This document shows positions 1 through 8,931 of a DNA stretch of 64,000 nt, one piece after another. The notes below the pieces were generated by a model. The model saw only the letters and a program-made list of their open reading frames with translations, had not been told where the DNA came from and ran no database searches. The position numbers and the translations under genes were made by a program. How positions within the stretch are numbered: the stretch's first letter is position 1; the number at the start of each line of letters is the position of its first letter. This DNA is from Buchnera aphidicola (Cinara pseudotaxifoliae) (GTDB lineage Bacteria; Pseudomonadota; Gammaproteobacteria; Enterobacterales; Enterobacteriaceae): assembly GCF_900128595.1 (NCBI RefSeq), contig NZ_LT635893.1, forward strand, positions 310,001 to 374,000, in the 5' to 3' direction.

Positions 1-566
1 TGCTCTACTATTACTTGAATAGTAATGTGAATCAACGGACGAATATCACTTGATAATAATCGATTATCAGTCGATCCTACTATAATTTCTTCATATTCAC
101 AGGTTAACACAGCATAAACATCAGTGACCCGATTGTCTTGTTGTCTAGCTAATTGATCAATATAATTTAAAATATAAATTTTTTTTTCAATATAATCATT
201 ATTAATAGGATTACATTGCGGATATATATTAGTAGAATTTGAATATAATTGTTTTTTTATAACATTATTTTTAGTGTGAACAACCATATTGCAAACTGTG
301 TCAGTAAAACTAATTAAATTTTTTAATGTAATTAAATTAGTATGAGAAAAACTAGTAGAAATATTTTTTACTGCTCGTATTCCAACACCATTATCATAAA
401 AATAAGATCCTTGTTTAATAATTTTATTGTCTAAAACCCATACCTCTTGTTCCTTTAGTTGAAAATATATATCTCCGAAATCAACTTTATTTTCTAGCAT
501 ATTATCTAACAAAAAAAAAACATTATTTTTATTAAGATTATATTTATTTAATAATCTATTTATCAT
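1..566 (-). CDS. tldD: Metalloprotease TldD, N-terminal part (cut by window edge)
   Basis: TldD pairs with TldE (PmbA) as a zinc-dependent protease that processes small modified peptides and labile proteins in the cytosol. Reading the minus strand from an ATG at 566 gives about 188 codons without a stop; the rest lies beyond base 1. The translation matches the TldD N-terminus: a segment VDFGDIYFQ, then VWVLDNKIIKQGSY and GVGIRAV, later DNRVTDVYAVL and STDNRLLSSDIRPL, all in the E. coli order. The zinc motif lies in the missing C-terminal part. An AGAGA sequence sits upstream of the start. The gene is divergent from aroQ across about 210 bp of A/T-rich DNA. Identification is by remembered family sequence; the frame looks intact in the visible part. 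Confidence 0.9.
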   Translation of the reverse strand, partial: MINRLLNKYNLNKNNVFFLLDNMLENKVDFGDIYFQLKEQEVWVLDNKIIKQGSYFYDNGVGIRAVKNISTSFSHTNLITLKNLISFTDTVCNMVVHTKNNVIKKQLYSNSTNIYPQCNPINNDYIEKKIYILNYIDQLARQQDNRVTDVYAVLTCEYEEIIVGSTDNRLLSSDIRPLIHITIQVIVE

Positions 567-776
567 TATCAGAAATCTCTTAATATTTATATCAGTTTAA
601 ATATCATAAAAATATTTTTATAACAATCTTGTAATACATTTATAAACATATTATTTATATTTTTCAAAATATGATAACAATTATTATAAATAATTACATA
701 ATATTATTATTAAATGTTATTATATTATAAATATTATTGTTATTTTTACTAAAATTTATACAAAATGAGGTTATAT

Positions 777-1262
777 ATGAATCAAAAATTTAAAATATTA
801 TTAATTAACGGACCTAATTTAAATTTATTAGGAACTCGAGAACCAACAATTTACGGTTCAGATACATTATCTGAGATTATAAAAAAAACAAAAAATATAG
901 CTCAAATATTAAATGTTGAATTATACGATTTCCAATCTAACGCAGAACACAAAATAGTAGAAAAAATACATGAGAGCAAGTTACTAAAAATACAATTTAT
1001 TTTAATTAATCCAGGTGCTTTTGCTCACACCAGCATATCTATTCGAGACGCTTTATTAGCAATACAAATTCCATTTTTCGAAATTCATATTTCCAATATT
1101 TTTTCTAGAGAAAATTTTCGCTCACATTCCTGGATATCAGATATATCATACGGAATTATATCGGGCTTTGGAACTGAAGGATACATATGTGCATTAAATA
1201 CATCTGTAAAAATTTTATTACACAATAAAAATGTAAAAAAGAAAAAACAATTGTGCAATTAA
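777..1262 (+). CDS. aroQ: 3-dehydroquinate dehydratase, type II
   Basis: Catalyses dehydration of 3-dehydroquinate to 3-dehydroshikimate in the shikimate pathway, so it feeds aromatic amino-acid supply to the host. The type II family signature is clear: [13 protein letters not shown] with catalytic Arg21 and Tyr26, NPGAFAHTS around residue 85, EIHISN, and GFGTEGY near the end. About 161 residues, slightly longer than typical owing to a Lys-rich tail. An in-frame ATG exists at 765, but the GAGG at 767-770 sits six bases before the ATG at 777, so I prefer 777. It converges on fis with only 14 bp between the stops. Confidence 0.95.
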   Translation: MNQKFKILLINGPNLNLLGTREPTIYGSDTLSEIIKKTKNIAQILNVELYDFQSNAEHKIVEKIHESKLLKIQFILINPGAFAHTSISIRDALLAIQIPFFEIHISNIFSRENFRSHSWISDISYGIISGFGTEGYICALNTSVKILLHNKNVKKKKQLCN

Positions 1263-1276
1263 GAAGATGGAAAGTA

Positions 1277-1585
1277 TTATCTGTTAAATTTTTTATTTTT
1301 ATAATACAAGTTAAGTTTTTTTCTTAATGTTCCACGATTAATTCCTAAAATTAAAGCAGCTTGCGTCTGATTACCTCTAGTATATTGCATTATACTGTCA
1401 AATAATGGTTTTTCTATTTCAGATAAAAACCGTTGATATAAATTATTATCATTTTTTTTAATAACTAGTGAAAAATAATTTTTTAAAGCAATTGAAATAT
1501 AATTAATTAAAGGAGTATGTAATACCTCTTTGTTAATAATATTTGATACAAAAAAATAACTAGAATTTTTTTTATTATTCAACAT
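1277..1585 (-). CDS. fis: DNA-binding protein Fis
   Basis: Fis is a nucleoid-associated homodimer that bends DNA and activates stable-RNA promoters. The C-terminal helix-turn-helix is almost identical to the E. coli protein (MQYTRGNQTQAALILGIN followed by RGTLRKKL), and the central dimerisation helices (LKNYFSLV, EIEKPLFDSIM) are recognisable. The 102 residues compare with 98 in E. coli; the divergent part is the N-terminal arm, which in E. coli contacts Hin/Gin invertases, targets absent in such a genome. The E. coli partner gene dusB is not adjacent here. Confidence 0.95.
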   Translation of the reverse strand: MLNNKKNSSYFFVSNIINKEVLHTPLINYISIALKNYFSLVIKKNDNNLYQRFLSEIEKPLFDSIMQYTRGNQTQAALILGINRGTLRKKLNLYYKNKKFNR

Positions 1586-1746
1586 ATATTTACTTAATTA
1601 CTTGTATAAAAAACATTCTTAATATAGTCAAATATTGAGAATATTAACATTAAATTGTTTAATTTATCGATAAAAATATTTTTATAGCACATAAAACGGG
1701 TTTCTATAAATTCTATTTATAGAATTATATAAAAAATATATATTAA

Positions 1747-2711
1747 TTATACCATATCTTCACAGTATAATAATGTTAGTAAATGTACCATATCTAAAGG
1801 AGGACTAGCTGTCCAGGTTTGTAATTCATTGGTTATAGGATGTATAAAACGTAACATTCTAGAATGTAAAGATGGTCTAGAAAATTTACATAAAAATTTA
1901 CGTGTTTTCTCAGAATATCCTAGTAAATTATATTTTATACCTTTAGAATATGTACTATCTCCAAATATTGGATGCGATATAGAAGAAAAATGTACTCTGA
2001 TTTGATGCATTCTACCTGTTTTTATTTGTACACGAACATATGTATAATTTCTAAATCTAGTAATAACTGTATAGTTAGTAATTGCTTTTTTTCCTCCACT
2101 ACCAATCATCATAATAGTTCGACGATAAATATTCCTTTTAATTGGATAATTAATACTTCCACTTTGTTTAATTCTCCCAATCACAATAACATCATACTCT
2201 TTAATAATTTCACGTTTTTTAAACAAATTAACTAGATAATTATATGTAAAAATTGTTTTGGCTACAACCAATAAACCTGAGGTATTTTTATCTAATCTGT
2301 GAACTATACCTGCTCTAGGTAAACTAGAATTATTTTTAAAATGAAAAATTAAAGCATTCAATAATGTCCCAGACATATTTCCGTATCCCAAATGAACAAC
2401 AAAATTAGATGGTTTATTAATTATCAATATCTCAGAATCTTCAAAAATAATATTTAATGATATATTTTCTTTTTTTATTTCAACAAATTTAAAATTTTTA
2501 TTAACACACACAAAAATTACATCATTAAAAAAAATTTTTTTTTTGGAATAGTCACAACAACATTATTTACGGATATACATCCTGATAAAATCCATTTTTT
2601 TATACATGAACGAGATACTGAAGAAATCTTTTGAACTAAAATTTTGTCCAATCTATAAGACTTTAATTTTGATAAAGTAGATATAAATTTTAATTTGAAT
2701 GTTTTAGGCAT
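1747..2711 (-). CDS. rluD: 23S rRNA pseudouridine synthase RluD, split by a -1 frameshift at an A10 run
   Basis: RluD makes pseudouridines 1911, 1915 and 1917 in helix 69 of 23S rRNA. Two adjacent minus-strand frames together make one RluD. The upstream frame (start ATG at 2711, preceded by GAGCG) carries the S4-type RNA-binding part, RLDKILVQK and SRSCIKKWIL, and ends after VVTIPKKK. The downstream frame carries the catalytic domain: IINKPSNFVVHLGYGN, the catalytic Asp in AGIVHRLDKNTSG, and TGRMHQIRVH. The break lies at a coding-strand A10-T8 tract (plus 2527-2544). One extra A gives a continuous protein with the expected length and spacing. A start at 2771 is possible but has no ribosome-binding site. 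Functional status depends on transcript slippage or an assembly error; otherwise this is a pseudogene. Confidence 0.85.
2535..2544 (-). other. A10 slippage candidate in rluD
   Basis: Ten consecutive A on the coding strand (T10 on the plus strand), directly followed by T8. With ten A the frame ends shortly after at TAA; with eleven A the codons continue KKKIFFNDVIF into the catalytic domain frame. Confidence 0.7.
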
Positions 2712-2985
2712 AATACGCTCGCTAAATTTTGTATTTTTAAAAAATAAAAAATAACTATTATATTTTAACATAAAAATATATTAAAATTAGATATTTTTAT
2801 ATTCACAAAAAAATCAAAAAAATCATCTCTATATATAAAATATAATTTATTATAGTAAAAAAATTCAAATATCAGATTGAAAGAAAAAATGACGTATAAA
2901 ATACATCTTTGACAATATTAAATATTTTTATTTATATAAAAAAATCATATTCTTTTCTTTAATTATATTTTTAGGTAGAAACTAT

Positions 2986-5631
2986 ATGAAAACTGATAAA
3001 ATACGATCTTTATTTTTACAATTTTTTAAAGAAAAAAACCATATTATTGTTAAAAGCGGTTCTTTAATACCTAAAAATGATAATACTTTATTATTTACAA
3101 ATGCTGGAATGAACCAATTCAAAGAAATATATTTAGGATACAAAAAAAACCACACCTCATCTTATACTAGCTCTCAATATTGTATTCGAACAGGAGGAAA
3201 ACATAACGATTTTAATAAAGTAGGATATGAACCATATCATCATACTTTATTTGAAATGCTCGGAAATTTCAGTTTTGGAGAATATTTCAAAGAAACATCT
3301 ATTGTGTATGCATGGGAATTTTTGACTCACAAAAATTGGTTAAATATGTCAAAAAAAAAAATATGGATTACGTATTACTATAATGATATTGAAACAAAAA
3401 ATATTTGGTTAAATAAAATTAAAATTAAACCTAATCATTTAATTACAATATATGATAAAAATAATATAGAATATCATTCTAATAATTTTTGGAAAATGGG
3501 AAATTCAGGTCCGTGCGGTCCATGTACTGAAATTTTTTACGATACAAGAAAAAAAAACAACACAATCAAAAATCATGACGAACTAAAAAAATATTGTGTA
3601 GAAATTTGGAATTTAGTTTTTATGCAATTCAATCAAACTAAATCTAATAAACTAATTGAATTACCGATTCCTTCAGTAGATACAGGTATGGGTTTAGAAC
3701 GTATATCAGCAGTTTTACAAAATGTTTCTTCAAGTTATGAAACAGATAATTTTATTAAATTAATACAATTTATTAAAAAAAATATAAAAATCAAGTCATA
3801 TAACTATATTTCGTTAAGAATTATTGCAGATCATATACGAACAGCAACTTGTCTAATTTCAGAAAAAGTAATTCCTGGAAATGAAGGAAGAAGTTATGTA
3901 TTAAGAAGAATTATTAGACGGGTATTAAGTCATGGATATTTTATAGGCTTACATAAACCTTTTTTTTATAAATTATCTGAATTTATAATTAATAGCATGA
4001 AACAAATGGATTTAGACTTCAATATTTCTTCCAACATTAATTTTATAAAAAAAACATTATTGTCTGAAGAACAACAATTTTATCGCATATTAAAAATAGG
4101 AATGCATAAATTAAAAAAAGAAATTATTGTTAATCAAAATAAAAAATTATGTGAAAAAAAAATATTTCATTTATACGAAACATTTGGACTACCAATAGAA
4201 ATTACACAAGATATTTGTAAAGAAAAAAAAATATCTATTAATTTTCAAAAACTTAATCAAATTATAGAATCAAATAAAAAAAAGCAAAAAAAAAAAAACA
4301 TAAAAAAAATCCAAAATAATTCATGTTTAATATACGTTACCAAAAAATCTATTTTTGATGGATATTACGAATATGTAAAAAAATCTAAAATCACTCAAAT
4401 TATTTATAAAAATCAATCTGTTTTATGTTTATCTGAAAAATGCATAGGAACACTAGTATTAGACATAACACCTTTTTATGGTGAATCTAGCGGACAAATA
4501 GGAGATTCAGGAACAATAACCAATGAAAAAGGAAAGTTTATAGTTCATGATACACAAAAAAACGGAAATTTTATTGCACACCAAGGATATCTTGAAAAAG
4601 GTATATTACATGTAGGAAAAAATGTAGTTGCAAAAATAGATGTCAATAAAAGAAAAAAAATACAATCTAACCACACCGCTTTACACTTATTACATGCTGC
4701 ATTAATTAAAAAATTTGGATTAAATGTAATTCAAAAAGGATCATATATCAATAATGAATATTTTCGATTCGATTTTATTTGTAATAATAACATTACAGAA
4801 AAAGATATTCAGAAATTAGAAATCATAATAAACAAAAAAATTCAAAAGAACATCAAAATAAATGCTATTATTACATCATTTTCTCGAGCAAAAAAATATA
4901 AAGCCGTATATTTATCATCTAAAAAATATAAAAATACCGTTCGTATGATCTGTATTAATAATTTTTCTATTGAATTATGTAGCGGTACTCATCATAAATC
5001 TACTGGAAAAATTGGATGTTTTAAAATTATTAAAAATAAAAATATTGGAAATTCAATAAAACGTATTACTGCAATTACAGGTATAAATGTAATACTTTAT
5101 ATTCAAAAAAAAACACAAAAAGAAAAAAAAATAAAAAAATTATTAAACAATAACTCAAATGATACATACAAATCAATAAAAAATTTAGTAAAAAAAATTC
5201 ATTGCATAGAAAAGGAAAAAAAAGACCTAACAAATCAAAATATTTTGCAAATATCTAAAAATCTAATGTCAAAAGCATATATCATTAATAATATATCAAT
5301 AATTGTTTCATATATATCTCATTTAAAATATACCATGCTTACAAATATATCTGATATTATTAAACAAAAAAAAGAATCCGTTATTATGATATTAATTAAC
5401 AAAAATACCTCAATAACAAGATTTTTAATTAGTGTTACTAACAACATAATTCAATATATAAATGCAGTAGATATTATGAATATAATGCTGTCCTTATTAT
5501 CCGGAACAGGAGGAGGAAATAAAAATATTGTCAAAGGAAAACTAAACAACAAAAACATCACACCTACAGAAATAAAAAAAATCAAAAAAAAAATCATAAA
5601 ACATGTATATAAAAATAATGTATACAAATAA
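2986..5631 (+). CDS. alaS: Alanyl-tRNA synthetase
   Basis: Charges tRNA-Ala with alanine. It has 881 residues against 876 in E. coli. The class II catalytic core opens with [10 protein letters not shown] and [13 protein letters not shown], followed by [10 protein letters not shown]. The editing domain keeps its zinc-site motif HTALH near residue 562 and CSGTHH near 665, so mischarged Ser/Gly proofreading looks intact. The C-Ala domain ends with [13 protein letters not shown] at 2972-2974 precedes the ATG. A run of 12 A lies inside the frame near 4286. csrA follows 112 bp downstream, as in E. coli. Confidence 0.97.
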   Translation: MKTDKIRSLFLQFFKEKNHIIVKSGSLIPKNDNTLLFTNAGMNQFKEIYLGYKKNHTSSYTSSQYCIRTGGKHNDFNKVGYEPYHHTLFEMLGNFSFGEYFKETSIVYAWEFLTHKNWLNMSKKKIWITYYYNDIETKNIWLNKIKIKPNHLITIYDKNNIEYHSNNFWKMGNSGPCGPCTEIFYDTRKKNNTIKNHDELKKYCVEIWNLVFMQFNQTKSNKLIELPIPSVDTGMGLERISAVLQNVSSSYETDNFIKLIQFIKKNIKIKSYNYISLRIIADHIRTATCLISEKVIPGNEGRSYVLRRIIRRVLSHGYFIGLHKPFFYKLSEFIINSMKQMDLDFNISSNINFIKKTLLSEEQQFYRILKIGMHKLKKEIIVNQNKKLCEKKIFHLYETFGLPIEITQDICKEKKISINFQKLNQIIESNKKKQKKKNIKKIQNNSCLIYVTKKSIFDGYYEYVKKSKITQIIYKNQSVLCLSEKCIGTLVLDITPFYGESSGQIGDSGTITNEKGKFIVHDTQKNGNFIAHQGYLEKGILHVGKNVVAKIDVNKRKKIQSNHTALHLLHAALIKKFGLNVIQKGSYINNEYFRFDFICNNNITEKDIQKLEIIINKKIQKNIKINAIITSFSRAKKYKAVYLSSKKYKNTVRMICINNFSIELCSGTHHKSTGKIGCFKIIKNKNIGNSIKRITAITGINVILYIQKKTQKEKKIKKLLNNNSNDTYKSIKNLVKKIHCIEKEKKDLTNQNILQISKNLMSKAYIINNISIIVSYISHLKYTMLTNISDIIKQKKESVIMILINKNTSITRFLISVTNNIIQYINAVDIMNIMLSLLSGTGGGNKNIVKGKLNNKNITPTEIKKIKKKIIKHVYKNNVYK

Positions 5632-5721
5632 TATTTATGTTATAAAGAACAAGTTTATAAATAATATATATATTATTTTATTTATTTTAATATACTTAAA
5701 AAAAACAAAATATATATTTTG

Positions 5722-5742
5722 TTTCTCGAAAGGAATGAGAAA
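5722..5742 (+). promoter_or_regulatory. Hairpin with GGA in its loop over the csrA ribosome-binding site
   Basis: TTTCTC (5722-5727) can pair with GAGAAA (5737-5742), presenting a nine-base loop GAAAGGAAT. The loop holds AAGGA, the likely Shine-Dalgarno sequence, ten bases before the csrA ATG. A GGA in a hairpin loop overlapping the ribosome-binding site is the known form of a CsrA target, so autoregulation is plausible. This is inference from primary sequence; the stem is only six pairs. Confidence 0.45.
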
Positions 5743-5743
5743 A

Positions 5744-5929
5744 ATGCTTATTTTAACTCGTCGAATTGGCGAAACACTAATGATCGGCGATGAAATAACT
5801 GTAACAATTTTAGGAATTAAAGGAAATCAAATTCGTGTAGGAATTAATGCTCCTAAAAAAATATCTGTACATAGAGAAGAAATATATAAAAAAATTCAGA
5901 TAGAAAAAAAAATCGTGCGAAAAAAATAA
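5744..5929 (+). CDS. csrA: Carbon storage regulator CsrA
   Basis: Small homodimeric RNA-binding protein that blocks or stabilises mRNAs by binding GGA motifs. It has 61 residues, the same length as E. coli CsrA, and opens with [15 protein letters not shown], including the RNA-contacting N-terminal strand. [21 protein letters not shown], the second binding strand, is also conserved. A longer frame begins at 5603 but the family start and the AAGGA at 5730-5734 fix the ATG at 5744. It lies between alaS and serine/arginine tRNAs as in E. coli, and is followed by a strong hairpin terminator. Confidence 0.95.
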   Translation: MLILTRRIGETLMIGDEITVTILGIKGNQIRVGINAPKKISVHREEIYKKIQIEKKIVRKK

Positions 5930-5939
5930 AAAATAAACG

Positions 5940-5987
5940 TTACTGTATTTTGTAAATACTCAAAATACAGTAAAATATTTTTTTATT
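5940..5987 (+). terminator. Rho-independent terminator after csrA
   Basis: A perfect 13-bp inverted repeat, TTACTGTATTTTG (5940-5952) and CAAAATACAGTAA (5961-5973), with an eight-base loop, followed by AATATTTTTTTATTTT. It lies 10 bp after the csrA stop and separates it from the tRNA pair. Confidence 0.8.
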
Positions 5988-6170
5988 TTAAAAAACATTA
6001 AAATTTAATAGTATTTTTTAAATAAAAATAAGTTGCTATATGTAAGCGATATTATATGATCAAAACATCAAAAAGATGATAATTATTAAGCATACTACTA
6101 AAATTTCATTTGACTTATTTTATAAAAAAAGTAATATAGTTATATATATTTTTTATATATTTAATATATT

Positions 6171-6257
6171 GGTGAGATGGCCGAGCGGTTTAAGGCGCTC
6201 CCCTGCTAAAGGAGTATGTATTAATCTGCATCGAGGGTTCAAATCCCTCTCTCACCA
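6171..6257 (+). tRNA. serV: tRNA-Ser(GCU)
   Basis: Class II tRNA. The acceptor GGTGAGA (6171-6177) pairs with TCTCACC (6250-6256). The anticodon loop CTGCTAA gives GCU, reading AGC/AGU. The long variable arm GTATGTATTAATCTGCATC is typical of serine tRNA. The T arm is GAGGGTTCAAATCCCTC. The discriminator is A and no CCA is encoded. It is followed 16 bp later by tRNA-Arg, matching the E. coli serV-argV order after csrA. Confidence 0.95.
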
Positions 6258-6273
6258 TAATAACAGTGCATAT

Positions 6274-6347
6274 GCATCCGTAGCTTAGTTGGATAGAGCA
6301 CTCGGCTACGAACCGAGAGGTTGGAGGTTCAAATCCTTCCGGATGCA
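6274..6347 (+). tRNA. tRNA-Arg(ACG)
   Basis: The acceptor GCATCCG (6274-6280) pairs with CGGATGC (6340-6346). The anticodon stem CTCGG/CCGAG closes the loop CTACGAA, giving anticodon ACG, expected to be edited to ICG. The T arm is GGAGGTTCAAATCCTTC with a standard D arm. No CCA is encoded. Probably co-transcribed with the preceding serine tRNA. Confidence 0.95.
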
Positions 6348-6430
6348 TAAATAATATTTTTTTATGTACATAAAAAAATCAATTAGTGTTTTAAACAACA
6401 TAATTTTTATAAAAAATAGGATTTTATCTT

Positions 6431-7147
6431 TTGTATATTCCTAGAATATATTTCAATAAATCAATAAAAATTAATACAGTTATTAAATTAAAAAAAAATA
6501 TGATACATTTTTGTATAAATGTTATTAGATTACGTATAGGTGATATAATACATGTATTTAATAATACAAATTATATATTTATATCTAAAATATTAGAAGT
6601 AAAAAAAAAAAATATTTTATTGAAAATAGTTAAAAAAAAAATAGACGATAAAGAATCTCCAATAAAAATTCATTTAGGACAATGTGTATCTAAAAGAATG
6701 AGTGTGACAATTGAAAAATCGGTAGAACTAGGCATTCATACTATTACACCGATAATATCTAAAAAAAAAAAATCTGAAAAAAAAACATTCAAAAAAATAC
6801 ATCATTGGAAAAAAATAATTATTTCTGCATGCACTCAATCTTTAAGAAATATTGTACCAAAATTAAATACACCCACTACAATATATCAATGGTGTGACAG
6901 TATAAATTCGACATCCACTAAAATTATTTTTGATCCAAAAGCTACAAATAAAATTTCTAATATTCCTAATAAATATAAAAACGTTTTTATATTAATAGGT
7001 TCAGAAAAAGGATTTGATGAATATGAAAAAAAATATGCACAAGAAAAAAACTTTTTAAAAGTATCTTTAGGGCCTAGAATATTACGAACAGAAACAGCTA
7101 GTATTGCTGCAATAACTGCATTACAAGTACACTTAGGAGACATATAA
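6431..7147 (+). CDS. rsmE: 16S rRNA m3U1498 methyltransferase RsmE
   Basis: SPOUT-class methyltransferase that uses SAM to methylate U1498 of 16S rRNA. The N-terminal PUA-like part starts YIPRIYF (E. coli RIPRIYH). The SPOUT knot is marked by HLGQCVSKR, EKSVELGIHTITP, LIGSEKGF and LGPRILRTETASIAAI. It has 238 residues against 243 in E. coli. The start is a TTG at 6431, supported by the homologous N-terminus and an AGGA at 6418-6421; no ATG fits. It converges on zapA with a 52-bp gap. Confidence 0.93.
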   Translation: MYIPRIYFNKSIKINTVIKLKKNMIHFCINVIRLRIGDIIHVFNNTNYIFISKILEVKKKNILLKIVKKKIDDKESPIKIHLGQCVSKRMSVTIEKSVELGIHTITPIISKKKKSEKKTFKKIHHWKKIIISACTQSLRNIVPKLNTPTTIYQWCDSINSTSTKIIFDPKATNKISNIPNKYKNVFILIGSEKGFDEYEKKYAQEKNFLKVSLGPRILRTETASIAAITALQVHLGDI

Positions 7148-7199
7148 TATATCTAAGTATTATTTATACTAGTAAATTAAATAACAACATTTAAAATAT

Positions 7200-7493
7200 T
7201 TATTTAGAATTTAAAGCCGAATCAATCATTTCGTTTAAAACCAACATTCGCGATTTTATATGTTTAATACAATGAACAGACTTATGTTTTTCTACTTCTA
7301 GCTCATAACATATATTTAAAGCGGTGATAAAAATCAATTGTTCTATATTAGAAACTCCTGTTTTTTCTTTTAAATCTTCTAATCTTTTATTTAAAATATT
7401 TGCTAAATAATATAAATCTGAAGAATTTTTATCAGGACAATTAACACGTATGAACCGTCCAAAAACTTCTATATCAATAGATTTTGATGACAT
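7200..7493 (-). CDS. zapA: Cell division protein ZapA
   Basis: ZapA stabilises FtsZ protofilaments at the division ring. The family block VDIQIFGR of E. coli is matched by IDIEVFGRFIRVNCP, and VSNIEQLIFITALNI followed by CYELEVEK covers the central helix. The C-terminus is coiled-coil-like and shortened to 97 residues (109 in E. coli). AGAGA lies upstream of the ATG. In E. coli 6S RNA follows zapA; here only 52 bp separate its stop from rsmE and no 6S RNA fits. Confidence 0.93.
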   Translation of the reverse strand: MSSKSIDIEVFGRFIRVNCPDKNSSDLYYLANILNKRLEDLKEKTGVSNIEQLIFITALNICYELEVEKHKSVHCIKHIKSRMLVLNEMIDSALNSK

Positions 7494-7589
7494 AAATGAT
7501 TCTCTATGAATAATCAGTTTTAAAAAAATGTATAATATTATCTGGTAATCTATTTTGAATAGATAAAGTCAATATATCTATTATCTATC

Positions 7590-8246
7590 TCATAAAGATA
7601 TTTTATCTACTTTATTAACGTAGCTAACTAATAATAAATCTGCCTTCCTTATACAGAATAATCCTACAGATACAACACCAGGTATGTTATTTATATGTTT
7701 TTCTAAAAAAACAGAGTTGTTAATACATAAATTATGCATATCAATAATGTAATTACCATTATCTGTAATAAAATTTTTTCTATATTCAGGTATTCCTCCT
7801 AATTTCACTACTTCCCTAGAGACACTATTAAGTGATATAGGGATAACTTCGACAGGAACAGGAAAATTATCAAATTTTTTTACATATTTTGATTGATCTA
7901 CTATACATAAAAATGTTTTTGAAACAGAAGCTATAATTTTTTCTCTAGTTAGAGCGCCTCCACCACCTTTTATCATTTCCATAGAGTAATTTATTTGATC
8001 TGCACTATCAATATAAATATCAAGTGATGTAAGTGTGTTTAAATCAACAATCGGAATATTAAATTTTTTTAATAAAGCTTCCGATACAGAAGAACTAGGT
8101 ACAGCTCCTTGAATAGAATGAGAAATAAATGATAGCTCTTTAATAAAAAAATTTACTGTAGAACCTGATCCAATTCCAATAATAGAATTTTTTGGTATAT
8201 AATTTATAGCAGATATAGCTACAGATTTTTTTAACGTATCAAACAT
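7590..8246 (-). CDS. rpiA: Ribose-5-phosphate isomerase A
   Basis: Interconverts ribulose-5-phosphate and ribose-5-phosphate in the non-oxidative pentose phosphate pathway, supplying nucleotide synthesis. It has 218 residues, as in E. coli (219). The phosphate loop GIGSGST is near residue 25. The catalytic Asp pair is kept in IDSADQIN (E. coli VDGADEIN), and Lys in MIKGGGGALTREK with the catalytic Glu is present. C-terminal NNIPGVVSVGLF fits. GGAG precedes the ATG at 8246. zapA lies 96 bp downstream on the same strand. Confidence 0.96.
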   Translation of the reverse strand: MFDTLKKSVAISAINYIPKNSIIGIGSGSTVNFFIKELSFISHSIQGAVPSSSVSEALLKKFNIPIVDLNTLTSLDIYIDSADQINYSMEMIKGGGGALTREKIIASVSKTFLCIVDQSKYVKKFDNFPVPVEVIPISLNSVSREVVKLGGIPEYRKNFITDNGNYIIDMHNLCINNSVFLEKHINNIPGVVSVGLFCIRKADLLLVSYVNKVDKISL

Positions 8247-8449
8247 ATATTCTCCAACAATACATTAAAAATTATTTATTACAAATAATATTTTTTCATT
8301 TTTTTTAGATAAATTAATTATAATTATACAAATTATGCAATTTAACTATCTAATTTATAATTATTAAAATAAAACAAGATATTCATATAATATACCAATA
8401 ATTATTAAAAAGTATTTTTATATAAACCATAGTACACATAATGTTTTAT

Positions 8450-8521
8450 CTGGGGTACCTGGATTCGAACCAGGGATGCCGGTATCAAAAACCGGTGCCG
8501 TAACCTCTTGGCTATACCCCA
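8450..8521 (-). tRNA. glnU: tRNA-Gln(UUG)
   Basis: Minus strand. It begins TGGGGTATAGCCAAG and ends GGTACCCCA plus discriminator G. The anticodon loop TTTTGAT between CCGGT and ACCGG gives UUG. It has the weak U1-A72 pair typical of glutamine tRNA. No CCA is encoded. It is the last of three minus-strand tRNAs in the order Met-Leu-Gln, the ancestral metT-leuW-glnU operon of E. coli. Confidence 0.95.
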
Positions 8522-8563
8522 AATTTACATCAAAATAAATTTTTCAATATTATTATATAACTA

Positions 8564-8645
8564 TGCGGAAGGCGAGATTTGAACTCGCAAACTTTTCAGC
8601 GCCAGAACCTAAATCTGGTGCGTCTACCATTTTCGCCACTTCCGC
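8564..8645 (-). tRNA. leuW: tRNA-Leu(UAG)
   Basis: Minus strand, class II. The acceptor GCGGAAG pairs with CTTCCGC. The anticodon loop TTTAGGT between CCAGA and TCTGG gives UAG, reading CUN. The variable arm CGCTGAAAAGTTTGCG and the T loop TTCAAAT are canonical. The discriminator is A and no CCA is encoded. Middle gene of the three-tRNA cluster. Confidence 0.95.
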
Positions 8646-8665
8646 TTAACATATATGTAATTTTA

Positions 8666-8739
8666 TGGCTATAACGAGAATCGAACTCGTGACCTCAGCG
8701 TTATGAGTGCTGTGCTCTAACCAACTGAGCTACATAGCC
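8666..8739 (-). tRNA. metT: Elongator tRNA-Met(CAU)
   Basis: Minus strand. It begins GGCTATGTAGCTCAG, with the D arm and variable region closely matching E. coli elongator tRNA-Met rather than the lysidine-modified tRNA-Ile. The anticodon loop CTCATAA gives CAU. The anticodon stem CAGCA/CGCTG has an A31-C39 mismatch where E. coli has A-U. Pair 7-66 is G-U. No CCA is encoded. Confidence 0.9.
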
Positions 8740-8931
8740 AAATTATCAATAAAAATACTATTTAAATATTAATTTTACACAAATAAAACATTTTTTACAA
8801 TAAAAATTTTATAAATAAATTATTTTTTATTTTAAAAAATCATTTTTTAAAAAATATGATGTTTAATAAAACATTCAAGTAAAATAAAATAAACATCATT
8901 TTGCATACAATGCATTAGGGATAAATTGATA

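Noticed and set aside
2517..2771. Separate 84-residue protein upstream of rluD
   Set aside because: Its sequence is the RluD S4 domain, so it is the first half of a frameshifted gene, not a gene of its own.
4283..4300. A12 run in alaS as a broken site
   Set aside because: The genomic frame is open through it and the protein is full length, so there is no sign of a break in the DNA.
6076..6288. 70-codon frame across tRNA-Ser
   Set aside because: It is a chance translation through the serine tRNA gene; the tRNA fold explains the sequence.
7148..7199. 6S RNA after zapA
   Set aside because: The E. coli neighbour gene ssrS would need about 180 nt; only 52 bp lie between zapA and rsmE.
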